A DNA stretch of 10,565 nucleotides from Candidatus Omnitrophota bacterium (lineage in GTDB: Bacteria; Ratteibacteria; UBA8468; B48-G9; JAFGKM01): contig JAMWCO010000041.1 in assembly GCA_023818785.1 (NCBI GenBank), positions 1 through 10,565 on the forward strand. Direction: 5' to 3'. The notes below the pieces were generated by a model, which was not told the origin of the DNA, did no database searches, and saw nothing but the letters and a program-made list of their open reading frames with translations. Made by a program: the position numbers and the translations under genes. Shown here piece after piece: positions 1-6,396 of this stretch (positions within the stretch are counted from its first letter, which is position 1; every line of letters starts with the position of its first letter).

Positions 1-518
1 TTTTTTGAAAAATCCTTTTCTTTTGAAATTTTTTTTATATAATTTGATGAGATAGATTCTATATTTAAAGATAACCTATCTGCATAAAATTTTGCTTTTC
101 TTATTAAATATTCATCAACTCCAGGTAAAATTTTTAAGTGTATATATCCAGGATAATCATATTTCTCCCTTAAGATTTTTACTACTTGTATCATTTTTTC
201 CTGCGTTTCATTGACATCTTTATCAATTCCTGAAGATAAAAAAAGTCCATTGACAATTTTCTTTCCCCACATATTATAAAAAATTTCTGCAAGTTCCTTT
301 GGTGAAAAAGTATATCTTGGACAATCTCTATCTTTTCTATTCGCACAATATAAACAATTAAATTTACAGTTATTTGAAAAAAGGACTTTAAAAAGTTTTA
401 TAATTTTACCATTACAAATAGAAGGATAAATAAATGAAGAATACCTTTCTTTTTGATAAATATAGTCACTAACTTCAAAAATTCCTAAATCACCTAAAAT
501 TTTAAGTTTTTCTTGCAT
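1..518 (-). CDS. Radical SAM protein, putative DNA modification/repair type (3' end outside window)
   Basis: This is a partial gene. Only the first 172 residues are present; the rest lies beyond the left edge. A Cys-x3-Cys-x2-Cys motif at residues 51, 55 and 58 (CKFNCLYC) is the [4Fe-4S] cluster site of radical SAM enzymes. The surroundings (LFSNNCKFNCLYCANRKDRD, then GLFLSSGI near residue 88 and GYIHLKILPG near 123) match what I remember of the family named 'putative DNA modification/repair radical SAM protein', distantly related to spore photoproduct lyase. That family often sits beside a DUF4130/uracil-DNA-glycosylase-like partner, which is not visible here. The biochemical role is unproven, and the subfamily call rests on recalled sequence similarity. 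The ATG at 518 has only a weak purine-rich stretch (AAGAAAG) upstream. The gene diverges from the UroD-family gene with a gap of 51 bp. Confidence 0.8.
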   Translation of the reverse strand, partial: MQEKLKILGDLGIFEVSDYIYQKERYSSFIYPSICNGKIIKLFKVLFSNNCKFNCLYCANRKDRDCPRYTFSPKELAEIFYNMWGKKIVNGLFLSSGIDKDVNETQEKMIQVVKILREKYDYPGYIHLKILPGVDEYLIRKAKFYADRLSLNIESISSNYIKKISKEKDFSK

Positions 519-541
519 CTTTCTTATTTTTATTTTACAAT
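513..541 (+). promoter_or_regulatory. Candidate sigma-70 promoter of the UroD-family gene
   Basis: The -35 candidate TTGCAT (513-518), a 17-bp spacer and the -10 TACAAT (536-541) predict a start near 548 and a leader of about 22 nt. The -35 lies inside the first codons of the divergent radical SAM gene. On the minus strand TAAAAT (537 to 532) could be the -10 of that gene, overlapping this -10. The -35 hexamers are poor, so this is tentative. Confidence 0.4.
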
Positions 542-557
542 TATTCAAAATTTAAAT

Positions 558-564
558 AAAGGAG
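558..564 (+). promoter_or_regulatory. Shine-Dalgarno deciding the UroD-family start
   Basis: AAAGGAG ends 5 nt before the ATG at 570. It selects that ATG over an upstream in-frame TTG at 513, which would overlap the divergent gene and add 19 residues unlike the family. Confidence 0.8.
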
Positions 565-569
565 AGCAC

Positions 570-1700
570 ATGAATCCAAGAGAAAGATATAAAAATACAT
601 TGCTTTTTAAAGAAGTTGATAAAGTACCATTTTCTCCTGGTGGACCAAGAGAATCAACATTAAAAAGATGGGAAAAAGAAGGATTACCTAAAGAAAGTAA
701 TTGGTTTGATTTTATATGTGAAAAAATTGGTATAAAAATTGAAAAACCAGAAAAACCACACATAAATTTAAACTTTGATTTTGGGCCAATACCACCTTTT
801 GAAGAAAAAATAATAGAAAAGAGAGATACTCATCTAATAGTCCAGACAAAGAAAGGAGAAATTGTTGAAATAGATGAGAAATATGATTTTTCTTATTTAA
901 GAAGTGCAAAAGATTTTGTAACAAGAAAATGGCATAAATTTCCTGTTGAAAATCTAAATGACTGGGAAGATATGAAAAAAAGATTTAATCCAGAAAGTCC
1001 TGAAAGGATTGACCCTGAAATTGATAAAAAAGCAGAAATTGTTAATCATAGAGACTGGGTTTTAGGAATTGGTGTACCAGGTCCATTCTGGCAACTTCGC
1101 GATTGGTGTGGATTTGAAAATTTGTGCATTTTTATGGCAGAAAAAGAAGATTTTGTTCTTGAAATGTCACTTTTCTGGAAAAATTTTGTTTCTGAAATGT
1201 TAAAAAAAATTTTATCAAAGATTCAGATTGATTATTTAATGATAAATGAAGATATGGCATATAAAGAAAAGAGTATGATTTCACCAAATATGATAAGGAA
1301 ATTTTTGATGCCTGTATGGAGCCAATGGACTTCTTTGTTAAAAAATAATGGATGCGAAATAATTATATGTGATTCAGATGGATATATTGGAGAAATTATA
1401 CCTTTATGGATTGAAAGTGGAATAAATGCAACAATCCCAGTTGAAATTGCTGCTGGAAATAACCTTATTGAATATAGAAAAAAGTTTGGTAAAAATATCG
1501 CATATATTGGTGGTATTGATAAAAGAAAAATTGCAAAAGGAGGAAATATCTTAAAAGAAGAAATGGATAAGATTATACCATTTTTGCTTAAAGATGGAGG
1601 TTATATTCCTTCTTGTGACCATGGAGTTCCACCTGATATATCTTTACAAAACTTTATTGAATATTGTAGATATCTTGCTAAATTAACTGGTTGGATTTAA
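570..1700 (+). CDS. Uroporphyrinogen decarboxylase (UroD)/methyltransferase-family protein
   Basis: A 376-residue protein of the UroD superfamily, a TIM-barrel group that includes haem-pathway decarboxylases and methylcobamide:CoM-type methyltransferases (MtaA, CmuA). Seen: an N-terminal NPRERYKNTLLF, INEDMAYK with a following SPNMIRKFLMP (residues 225-248), CDSDGYIGEIIPLW (267-280), PVEIAAGN (290-297), YIGGIDKR (312-319) and a C-terminal PSCDHGVPPD (347-356). These fit the large, poorly characterised UroD-like clade common in anaerobic and PVC-related bacteria rather than true HemE. No other haem-synthesis gene is nearby. ED (227-228), D268/D270, C349 and H351 are candidate metal or active-site residues, by inference. 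Substrate is unknown; methyl transfer is a reasonable guess. The stop codon overlaps by 4 bp the stop of the convergent MBL gene, leaving no room for an intergenic terminator. Confidence 0.85.
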   Translation: MNPRERYKNTLLFKEVDKVPFSPGGPRESTLKRWEKEGLPKESNWFDFICEKIGIKIEKPEKPHINLNFDFGPIPPFEEKIIEKRDTHLIVQTKKGEIVEIDEKYDFSYLRSAKDFVTRKWHKFPVENLNDWEDMKKRFNPESPERIDPEIDKKAEIVNHRDWVLGIGVPGPFWQLRDWCGFENLCIFMAEKEDFVLEMSLFWKNFVSEMLKKILSKIQIDYLMINEDMAYKEKSMISPNMIRKFLMPVWSQWTSLLKNNGCEIIICDSDGYIGEIIPLWIESGINATIPVEIAAGNNLIEYRKKFGKNIAYIGGIDKRKIAKGGNILKEEMDKIIPFLLKDGGYIPSCDHGVPPDISLQNFIEYCRYLAKLTGWI

Positions 1701-2455
1701 AATTCAAAATTCATACCATCATTTGCAATTATAACTTGACTTCCAACTCTCTGACTTATTTCATCTTTCTTTTCCCATATTTTATTTTTAAGCATAGTCA
1801 TTCCAAAATGTGTTAATATTGCCTTTTTAGGTTTTATTCCTTTTATTATTTCTTCTGCTTCAGAAAGACATAAATGGGCTATATTTTCTTTTTTCTCATA
1901 AAGAACTACATTTATAATTAAAAAATCACTTCCTTTATAATACTCAATCAATTCTGGAAAAAAAGATGTATCTGGTATATAGGAAATTGTTGTATTATCT
2001 TTTGTTAACTTAAATCCGTATGTTTCTACTCCATGCCTATGTTTCCCTGGAATTTCAATTTTTAAATTTTTAAAATTATAAACTTTTTTTTCTTCAATAA
2101 CTTCTATTTTTTCTAGAAAATCTCTACAATATAAAAGGATAACAGGGTCCTCATATAAACAATCAGAAGGTGCAAAAACAATGCCCTTCTTTTTGAAACC
2201 ACCTTCTGTCATTACTTCTATCATTAAGTTTATTTCACAAGAATGGTCAATATGTCTATGAGATAAAAAAATACCTTCTATATTATTTAATTTTAACTTT
2301 GGTTTGGATTGTCCTGCTCTAATTAAAGTTCCAGGCCCTGGGTCAACAAGAAAACTTATTCCATCAATAGAAAAAAAAAGTCCTCCACTATATCTTAATT
2401 GTGAAATCATAACAAATCTTGCACCTGCTGTCCCAAGGAATTTTATATATCCCAT
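1697..2455 (-). CDS. MBL-fold metal-dependent hydrolase (RNase Z-like branch)
   Basis: A 252-residue metallo-beta-lactamase-fold protein. HRHIDH at residues 66-71 is the HxHxDH dinuclear metal motif. Further metal-ligand candidates are H141, D162 (YIPDTS) and H216 (ILTHFG). The N-terminal FLGTAGAR and DPGPGT (38-43) are typical of the RNase Z/PhnP-like branch that hydrolyses phosphodiesters. The substrate cannot be assigned: the exosite of true tRNase Z is not obvious, and the size is closer to PhnP or general MBL hydrolases. Its ATG directly abuts the rpoD stop (no spacer) and has no Shine-Dalgarno (CAACCAAATTTTAA precedes it), so it is probably translated by coupling as the third gene of the dnaG-rpoD operon. 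The 3' end overlaps the convergent UroD-family gene. Confidence 0.85.
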   Translation of the reverse strand: MGYIKFLGTAGARFVMISQLRYSGGLFFSIDGISFLVDPGPGTLIRAGQSKPKLKLNNIEGIFLSHRHIDHSCEINLMIEVMTEGGFKKKGIVFAPSDCLYEDPVILLYCRDFLEKIEVIEEKKVYNFKNLKIEIPGKHRHGVETYGFKLTKDNTTISYIPDTSFFPELIEYYKGSDFLIINVVLYEKKENIAHLCLSEAEEIIKGIKPKKAILTHFGMTMLKNKIWEKKDEISQRVGSQVIIANDGMNFEF

Positions 2456-3649
2456 TTAAAATTTGGTTGGCTTTAATTCAAAAAACCCATCTTGAAATAT
2501 TTTCAATTTTTTCCCTTTATATGAATTTCTCAATTTTTGTATTGCTTTTGCTTCAATCTGTCTTATTCTTTCCCTTGTTAAATTAAAAACCTGCCCAACT
2601 TCTTCAAGTGTTCTGGGATAACCTTCTCCATCAAGTCCAAATCTCAATCTTATTATTACTTCTTCTCTTTCATCAAGGATTGAGAGTGCTTTTTCTATTT
2701 CTTCTCTTAAAAGAGAATGTTTTGTATGTTTCAAAGGATTTGGATTAAGTCTATCTTCTATAAAATCACCAATTGTTGCTCTTTCTTCATCTCCAACAGC
2801 CATATCTATTGAAATTGGATCAGGCCTCATTGACCTTTTTATGTTTTTAACCTTCTCTATTGGTAAATTCATCTCCTTTGCAATTTCTTCTTCTGATAAT
2901 TCATTCTCTACTCCAAGTTGAGAAAATTTTGCCTCAATCTTTTTGACTTTATTTATTTTTTCTATCATATGAACTGGAATTCTTATCGTTGAAGAATGGT
3001 CTGCTATTGCCCTTGTTATTGCCTGCCTTATCCACCATGTAGCATATGTACTAAATTTAAAACCAGTTTTATACTTAAATTTTTCTACTGCTTTCATAAG
3101 TCCAATATTCCCTTCCTGAATTAAATCAAGAAGGGAAAGTTTTGGATTACTATATCTTTTAGCAATATTTATAACAAGTCTTAAATTTGAATTTATAAGT
3201 TTTTCTCTCAATTTATATAACTGATTTTCATATTTCTCTATTTCTTTTTTTGGAGGATTTGGTATTTTTGTCAATTTTACTAATTTCTTCTTCGCTTCTT
3301 CTATTCCTTTTGCTATCTCAATTTCCTCTTGATGAGTTAAAAGATTAAAACTACCTGCTCCTTTCAAATATGCCCTTAATGGATTCCTTGCATCTTCTGT
3401 ATCAATTTTCTTTTCTTTTTCAGGGAAAAATGTTTCACCTTCTTCTTCCATTATGTCAATGTGGTAATATTCAAGTTCGTCAAAAAGTTCATTTATATCT
3501 TCTTCATCTGTCATTTCCATTGGTAAAATTTCATTTATATCATCCCATGATAGATATTTTTTCTTTTTCCCAAGTTCAACAATCTCATTTATCTTCTCTT
3601 CAATATTGACATTCTCATTTCCTTTAACATTCTTCCTTCTTCTTCCCAT
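2456..3649 (-). CDS. rpoD: RNA polymerase primary sigma factor RpoD (sigma-70)
   Basis: A 397-residue housekeeping sigma factor. In order: a short acidic region 1.1-like part (about residues 12-70), region 1.2 (ARNPLRAYL, 87-95), regions 2.1-2.4 (150-222, with IQEGNIGL and FSTYATWWIRQAI), region 3 (225-300) and region 4 (318-375, with LTRERIRQIEAKA). There is no large non-conserved insert between 1.2 and 2.1. Q209 and T212 match the E. coli residues that read the -10, H227 and E230 those that read the extended -10 TG, and R359-E360-R363 those that read the -35. This agrees with the TTGACA/TATAAT promoters seen in this window. About 20 residues extend beyond region 4. The start is the ATG at 3649: AAGGAG lies 5 nt upstream, whereas a GTG 6 nt further up overlaps the Shine-Dalgarno. 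The dnaG stop is 2 bp upstream. Confidence 0.97.
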   Translation of the reverse strand: MGRRRKNVKGNENVNIEEKINEIVELGKKKKYLSWDDINEILPMEMTDEEDINELFDELEYYHIDIMEEEGETFFPEKEKKIDTEDARNPLRAYLKGAGSFNLLTHQEEIEIAKGIEEAKKKLVKLTKIPNPPKKEIEKYENQLYKLREKLINSNLRLVINIAKRYSNPKLSLLDLIQEGNIGLMKAVEKFKYKTGFKFSTYATWWIRQAITRAIADHSSTIRIPVHMIEKINKVKKIEAKFSQLGVENELSEEEIAKEMNLPIEKVKNIKRSMRPDPISIDMAVGDEERATIGDFIEDRLNPNPLKHTKHSLLREEIEKALSILDEREEVIIRLRFGLDGEGYPRTLEEVGQVFNLTRERIRQIEAKAIQKLRNSYKGKKLKIFQDGFFELKPTKF

Positions 3650-3651
3650 TT

Positions 3652-5391
3652 TCACTCCTTTTTTAGTTGATTTAATCTATAATGTAATCTTTCTATTTCT
3701 TTTAATTCCTGACTACAATCATCTCCTTTTTCCAATTTTTCTCTCATTCTCTTTTTATAATTTTCTATTTCAGATAAGAATTTTTTTTCTCTTACTTTTT
3801 TTAAGCAATCTTTAAAAATCTTTTCTTTTTTATTTTCAGGAATTTTAGTTTCTTCTTTTATTGCAATAGAAGAAATAAGATTTGCGAATTCATCATCTTG
3901 ACATTCACTAATTAAAAAAGATGGATTTATTTCAATCCCTTTATCTAACAATTTTTCTCCTATTGAAATTATTTTCTCTATCCTTTCAGTTAATTCTCCT
4001 TTAAATTTAACAAGTTTTCCCCAATAATTTTTATCATTAAGGATTATTTCTATTAATAAGTTTTCAGCAAGATTATTATCAGAAAATTTTTTTGAAAAAG
4101 TATATTCATCGGTTAATTTCTTTTCAATTATATCTTGAAGTGATTCTTCAAGAATATCCATTTTTATCTCCATTTTTTCAGATAACTTTTTTAAAAACTC
4201 ATATCTTTCAATTTCATCTGTAATATTTGAAATTAATTTAAGAACTCCCTTTATAACAATTGATTTTTCTTTTGGGTTTTCCATATCATATATCTGAGAA
4301 TAAATAGAAATAGAAAAATCAATAAAATCTTGAGACCTTTCTATAAAATTTTTCAATGATTCAATCCCATATTCATCAATAAATTTATCAGGGTCAAAAC
4401 CAGCAGGTAACATACATATTTTTGAATCAAATCCATTTCTTAATATACTTTCAAGGTTTCTCATACATGCCCTTATTCCAGCATCATCTCCATCAAAAAT
4501 TAATAATATTTTCTCAGTTAACTTTCTTAAATTGTTTAAATGTAATTCAGATATAGCAGTTCCCATTGGAGCAATAACATTTTCTATTCCATTTATGTGC
4601 ATCTTCAAAACATCAAAATACCCTTCTACTAAAATAGCAAAACCAGTTGTCTTTATATTCTCTTTTCCCCAATTTATTCCATAAAGACAACTGCTTTTAT
4701 TAAATAATATATTTTCCCTTATATTTAAATATTTCGGCATCACATCATCATCAATCGCTCTTCCACCAAAACCAATTATTTCATTTTTCATATTATAAAT
4801 TGGGAACATTATTCTATTTTTAAAAACATCTTCTTTTCCTTCTTCATCAAGTAAACATGCTAAAATAAAATCCTCTTTATTCAATCCATCTTGGTTTATT
4901 TTACTTAAAAGGAAATTACCAGATGGTGCAAAACCAATCATAAATTTATTTATATGTTCATCATTCAAATTCCTTTGGTATAAATATTCAAGTGCTCTTT
5001 TCCCATAAGAAGAAAAAAGCATTTTATTATAAAAATTAGAGGTATATTCATTTGCTTTTATAATTTTCTTCTTCTCTACACTCTCATTTACATCATATAT
5101 CTTTACAATTTCAACGCCTGCTTTTTTTGCAATTATATTTAATGCTTCATAAAAAGATATTTTTTCAATATTCATTAAAAACTTTATTGCATTCCCTCCT
5201 ATACCACAACCAAAACAATGAAATATCTGTTTTTCAGAATTTACAAAAAAAGAAGGTGTTTTTTCCTGATGGAATGGACATAATGCCTTATAATTTTTAC
5301 CTGATTTTTTTAATTTTACATATTCAGAAACAATTTCAACTATATCTATTTTTTCAAGTATCTCCTCTACTTTTAATGTTCCTTGTCCCAT
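3652..5391 (-). CDS. dnaG: DNA primase DnaG
   Basis: A 579-residue primase that synthesises RNA primers at the replication fork together with the DnaB helicase. The CHC2 zinc-binding domain occupies the first 95 or so residues with ligands C38, H41, C59 and C62 (CPFH and CFGC). The primase core and TOPRIM domain follow, with VEGYFDV and later IFDGDDAG, the acidic metal-binding motifs. The Lys/Glu-rich C-terminal third should be the helicase-interaction domain and is poorly conserved. The ATG at 5391 gives the standard N-terminus (residues about 8-30 are VEEILEKIDIVEIV and following). Its Shine-Dalgarno GGAGG (5409-5405) is 13 nt away, an unusually long gap. dnaG leads an operon with rpoD and an MBL hydrolase; rpsU, which precedes dnaG in many bacteria, is absent, and the upstream neighbour is the divergent lepB. 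Confidence 0.97.
   Translation of the reverse strand: MGQGTLKVEEILEKIDIVEIVSEYVKLKKSGKNYKALCPFHQEKTPSFFVNSEKQIFHCFGCGIGGNAIKFLMNIEKISFYEALNIIAKKAGVEIVKIYDVNESVEKKKIIKANEYTSNFYNKMLFSSYGKRALEYLYQRNLNDEHINKFMIGFAPSGNFLLSKINQDGLNKEDFILACLLDEEGKEDVFKNRIMFPIYNMKNEIIGFGGRAIDDDVMPKYLNIRENILFNKSSCLYGINWGKENIKTTGFAILVEGYFDVLKMHINGIENVIAPMGTAISELHLNNLRKLTEKILLIFDGDDAGIRACMRNLESILRNGFDSKICMLPAGFDPDKFIDEYGIESLKNFIERSQDFIDFSISIYSQIYDMENPKEKSIVIKGVLKLISNITDEIERYEFLKKLSEKMEIKMDILEESLQDIIEKKLTDEYTFSKKFSDNNLAENLLIEIILNDKNYWGKLVKFKGELTERIEKIISIGEKLLDKGIEINPSFLISECQDDEFANLISSIAIKEETKIPENKKEKIFKDCLKKVREKKFLSEIENYKKRMREKLEKGDDCSQELKEIERLHYRLNQLKKE
3655..3660 (-). promoter_or_regulatory. Shine-Dalgarno of rpoD inside the end of dnaG
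   Basis: AAGGAG (3660 to 3655) is formed by the last dnaG codons and runs into the dnaG TGA (3654-3652). It stands 5 nt before the rpoD ATG, so translation of the two genes is probably coupled. Confidence 0.8.
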
Positions 5392-5427
5392 TTTGTCAAA
5401 ATTTCCTCCAAGATGTATAATAAAATA

Positions 5428-5457
5428 GTTATACCCAATGGACAAATTAAATGTCAA
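5428..5457 (-). promoter_or_regulatory. dnaG-rpoD operon promoter
   Basis: On the minus strand a perfect -35 TTGACA (5457 to 5452), an 18-bp spacer and a -10 TATAAC (5433 to 5428) predict a start near 5421 and a 30-nt leader containing GGAGG. It interlocks with the divergent lepB promoter. A second, weaker option on the same strand is TTGTCC (5445 to 5440) with TATTAT (5422 to 5417). Confidence 0.65.
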
Positions 5458-5467
5458 GATTTATAAT
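5439..5467 (+). promoter_or_regulatory. lepB promoter (predicts a leaderless mRNA)
   Basis: The -35 TGGACA (5439-5444), a 17-bp spacer and a perfect -10 TATAAT (5462-5467) form a strong sigma-70 promoter. The predicted +1, seven bases past the -10, is 5474, which is the A of the lepB ATG. Its -35 lies within the spacer of the dnaG promoter, and the dnaG -35 lies within its own spacer. Confidence 0.7.
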
Positions 5468-5473
5468 AAAAAA

Positions 5474-5962
5474 ATGGTAAAATTGATAAAAAATTTAATA
5501 CTATTATTTATAATTTTCTTAATAGGGTATATTTTTGGAATTAAACAGGTAAAATTTTTAAAAATAATTTCTTCTTCAATGGAGCCAACTTTAAGTATTG
5601 GAGATAAAGTAATTTCTGTAAAAATTGAAAAGATAAGAAGGAAAGATATAGTTGCTTTTTATCCACCAAAAGGGAAAAAAGAAATTTTAATTAAAAGAGT
5701 GATTGGCCTACCTGAAGAAAAAATAAAGATTGAAAATGGATATATTTATATAAATGGTGAGAAAATAGAAGAACCATATATAAAAGAAAAACCAATTTAT
5801 AGTATAGAAGAAATTAAAATTCCTTCTGATTCATATTTTTTACTTGGAGATAATAGAAATGAAAGTGAAGATAGTAGTATTTTTGGTCCTATAAGTAAAG
5901 AAAATTTAATAGGAAAAATTATATGCAGATATTCACCTTTTAAAAAATTTAAATTTTTTTAA
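5474..5962 (+). CDS. lepB: Signal peptidase I
   Basis: A 162-residue type I signal peptidase that cleaves signal peptides from exported proteins on the outer face of the cytoplasmic membrane. One N-terminal membrane segment (about residues 4-23) is followed by the catalytic domain. Box B SSSMEPTL carries the nucleophile Ser35. Box D IKRVIGLP carries the general base Lys74. Box E LGDNRNESEDS and FGPI follow near the C-terminus. The Ser-Lys dyad is therefore intact. It is short, with one membrane anchor, like Gram-positive and many deep-branching enzymes rather than the two-anchor E. coli LepB. An in-frame ATG at 5438 lies upstream but sits at the -35 and has no Shine-Dalgarno. The ATG at 5474 coincides with the predicted transcription start, so I chose it. 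The gene is monocistronic and ends at a hairpin terminator. Confidence 0.95.
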   Translation: MVKLIKNLILLFIIFLIGYIFGIKQVKFLKIISSSMEPTLSIGDKVISVKIEKIRRKDIVAFYPPKGKKEILIKRVIGLPEEKIKIENGYIYINGEKIEEPYIKEKPIYSIEEIKIPSDSYFLLGDNRNESEDSSIFGPISKENLIGKIICRYSPFKKFKFF

Positions 5963-5966
5963 AATA

Positions 5967-5997
5967 ATAAAGGCGGACCAAAAAGGCCCGCCTTTAT
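5967..5997. terminator. Bidirectional hairpin terminator between lepB and hup
   Basis: A perfect 10-bp stem (ATAAAGGCGG at 5967-5976 with CCGCCTTTAT at 5988-5997) continues inward, after one mismatch, with CC/GG around an AAAAA loop (5980-5984). It is the most G+C-rich hairpin in an A+T-rich stretch and lies between two convergent genes (lepB stop 5962, hup stop 6005). The U-tracts on both sides are short and interrupted, so efficiency is uncertain. Confidence 0.8.
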
Positions 5998-6004
5998 AAA
6001 CCAA

Positions 6005-6274
6005 TCATTTAACTACTTTTTTTAATTCACTTCCTGCTCTGAATACAGGAACCTTTTTCTTTGGAATCTTAATTGTCTCTCCTGTCCTTGGATTTCTTCC
6101 TGTTCTTGCTTTCCTTTCTGCAACTTTGAATGTCCCAAAACCTACAAGTGTTACAGATTCTCCCTTTTTAAGAGCTCCTTTTATTGCATCCAAAACAGCA
6201 TCAACAGCAGCAGCTGCTTCTTTTTTTGTGCTGACAACTTTTGATACTGCTTCAATCAAACCTGCTTTATTCAT
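6005..6274 (-). CDS. hup: HU family DNA-binding protein
   Basis: An 89-residue histone-like HU protein, the typical family length. It forms dimers that bend and compact the chromosome without strong sequence preference. Seen: helical N-terminus MNKAGLIEAV, core VTLVGFGTF (residues 41-49) and the DNA-gripping arm GRNPRTGETIKIP (59-71). An Ala-rich helix lies at residues 20-28. The GC content and codon use are visibly richer than in its neighbours, as expected for a highly expressed gene. It has its own strong promoter and a full-length Shine-Dalgarno. It is separated from upstream exbB by an inverted repeat and from downstream lepB by a terminator, so it is probably monocistronic. HU versus IHF subunit cannot be decided formally, but HU is far more likely. 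Confidence 0.96.
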   Translation of the reverse strand: MNKAGLIEAVSKVVSTKKEAAAAVDAVLDAIKGALKKGESVTLVGFGTFKVAERKARTGRNPRTGETIKIPKKKVPVFRAGSELKKVVK

Positions 6275-6280
6275 GCCTTC

Positions 6281-6290
6281 TCACCTCCTT
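6281..6290 (-). promoter_or_regulatory. Full-length Shine-Dalgarno of hup
   Basis: AAGGAGGTGA is complementary over all 10 bases to the canonical 16S rRNA tail and lies 6 nt before the ATG at 6274. It is the strongest ribosome binding site in the window and fits very high HU synthesis. Confidence 0.9.
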
Positions 6291-6309
6291 TCATATATTT
6301 TTTATTGAA

Positions 6310-6336
6310 TTTATAACATATTTTAAAATTTGTCAA
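6310..6336 (-). promoter_or_regulatory. hup promoter with extended -10
   Basis: A perfect -35 TTGACA (6336 to 6331), a short 15-bp spacer and TATAAA (6315 to 6310) preceded by TGT (6318 to 6316) make an extended -10 (TGnTATAAA). The TG may offset the short spacer. The predicted start is near 6303, giving a leader of about 29 nt. Confidence 0.65.
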
Positions 6337-6348
6337 GTGGAAAATTTT

Positions 6349-6396
6349 TAATATCAACAATCTACAAATTTTAAAATTTCAAAAGATTTGATATTA
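6349..6396. repeat. A+T-rich 48-nt inverted repeat directly after exbB
   Basis: TAATATCAA (6349-6357) and TTGATATTA (6388-6396) are perfect inverted arms. Inside them ATCT/AGAT (6360-6363 and 6384-6387) and a perfect palindrome AAATTTTAAAATTT (6366-6379) can extend the stem with small bulges. It begins right after the exbB stop codon (6399-6397). It could protect or end the exbB transcript before the hup promoter. It lacks a clear U-tract, so I do not call it a terminator. Confidence 0.6.

Noticed and set aside
519..569. Riboswitch or attenuator in the radical SAM/UroD-family intergenic region
   Set aside because: Only 51 bp, no stable stem, and already accounted for by promoters and a Shine-Dalgarno.
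3650..3655. GTG at 3655 as rpoD start
   Set aside because: Its first base is the last G of the Shine-Dalgarno, leaving no spacing. The ATG at 3649 has ideal 5-nt spacing.
5394..5399. TTGACA just upstream of the dnaG ATG (minus strand) as a promoter for an internal transcript
   Set aside because: No convincing -10 at 16-18 bp. The upstream TTGACA/TATAAC pair explains dnaG transcription better.
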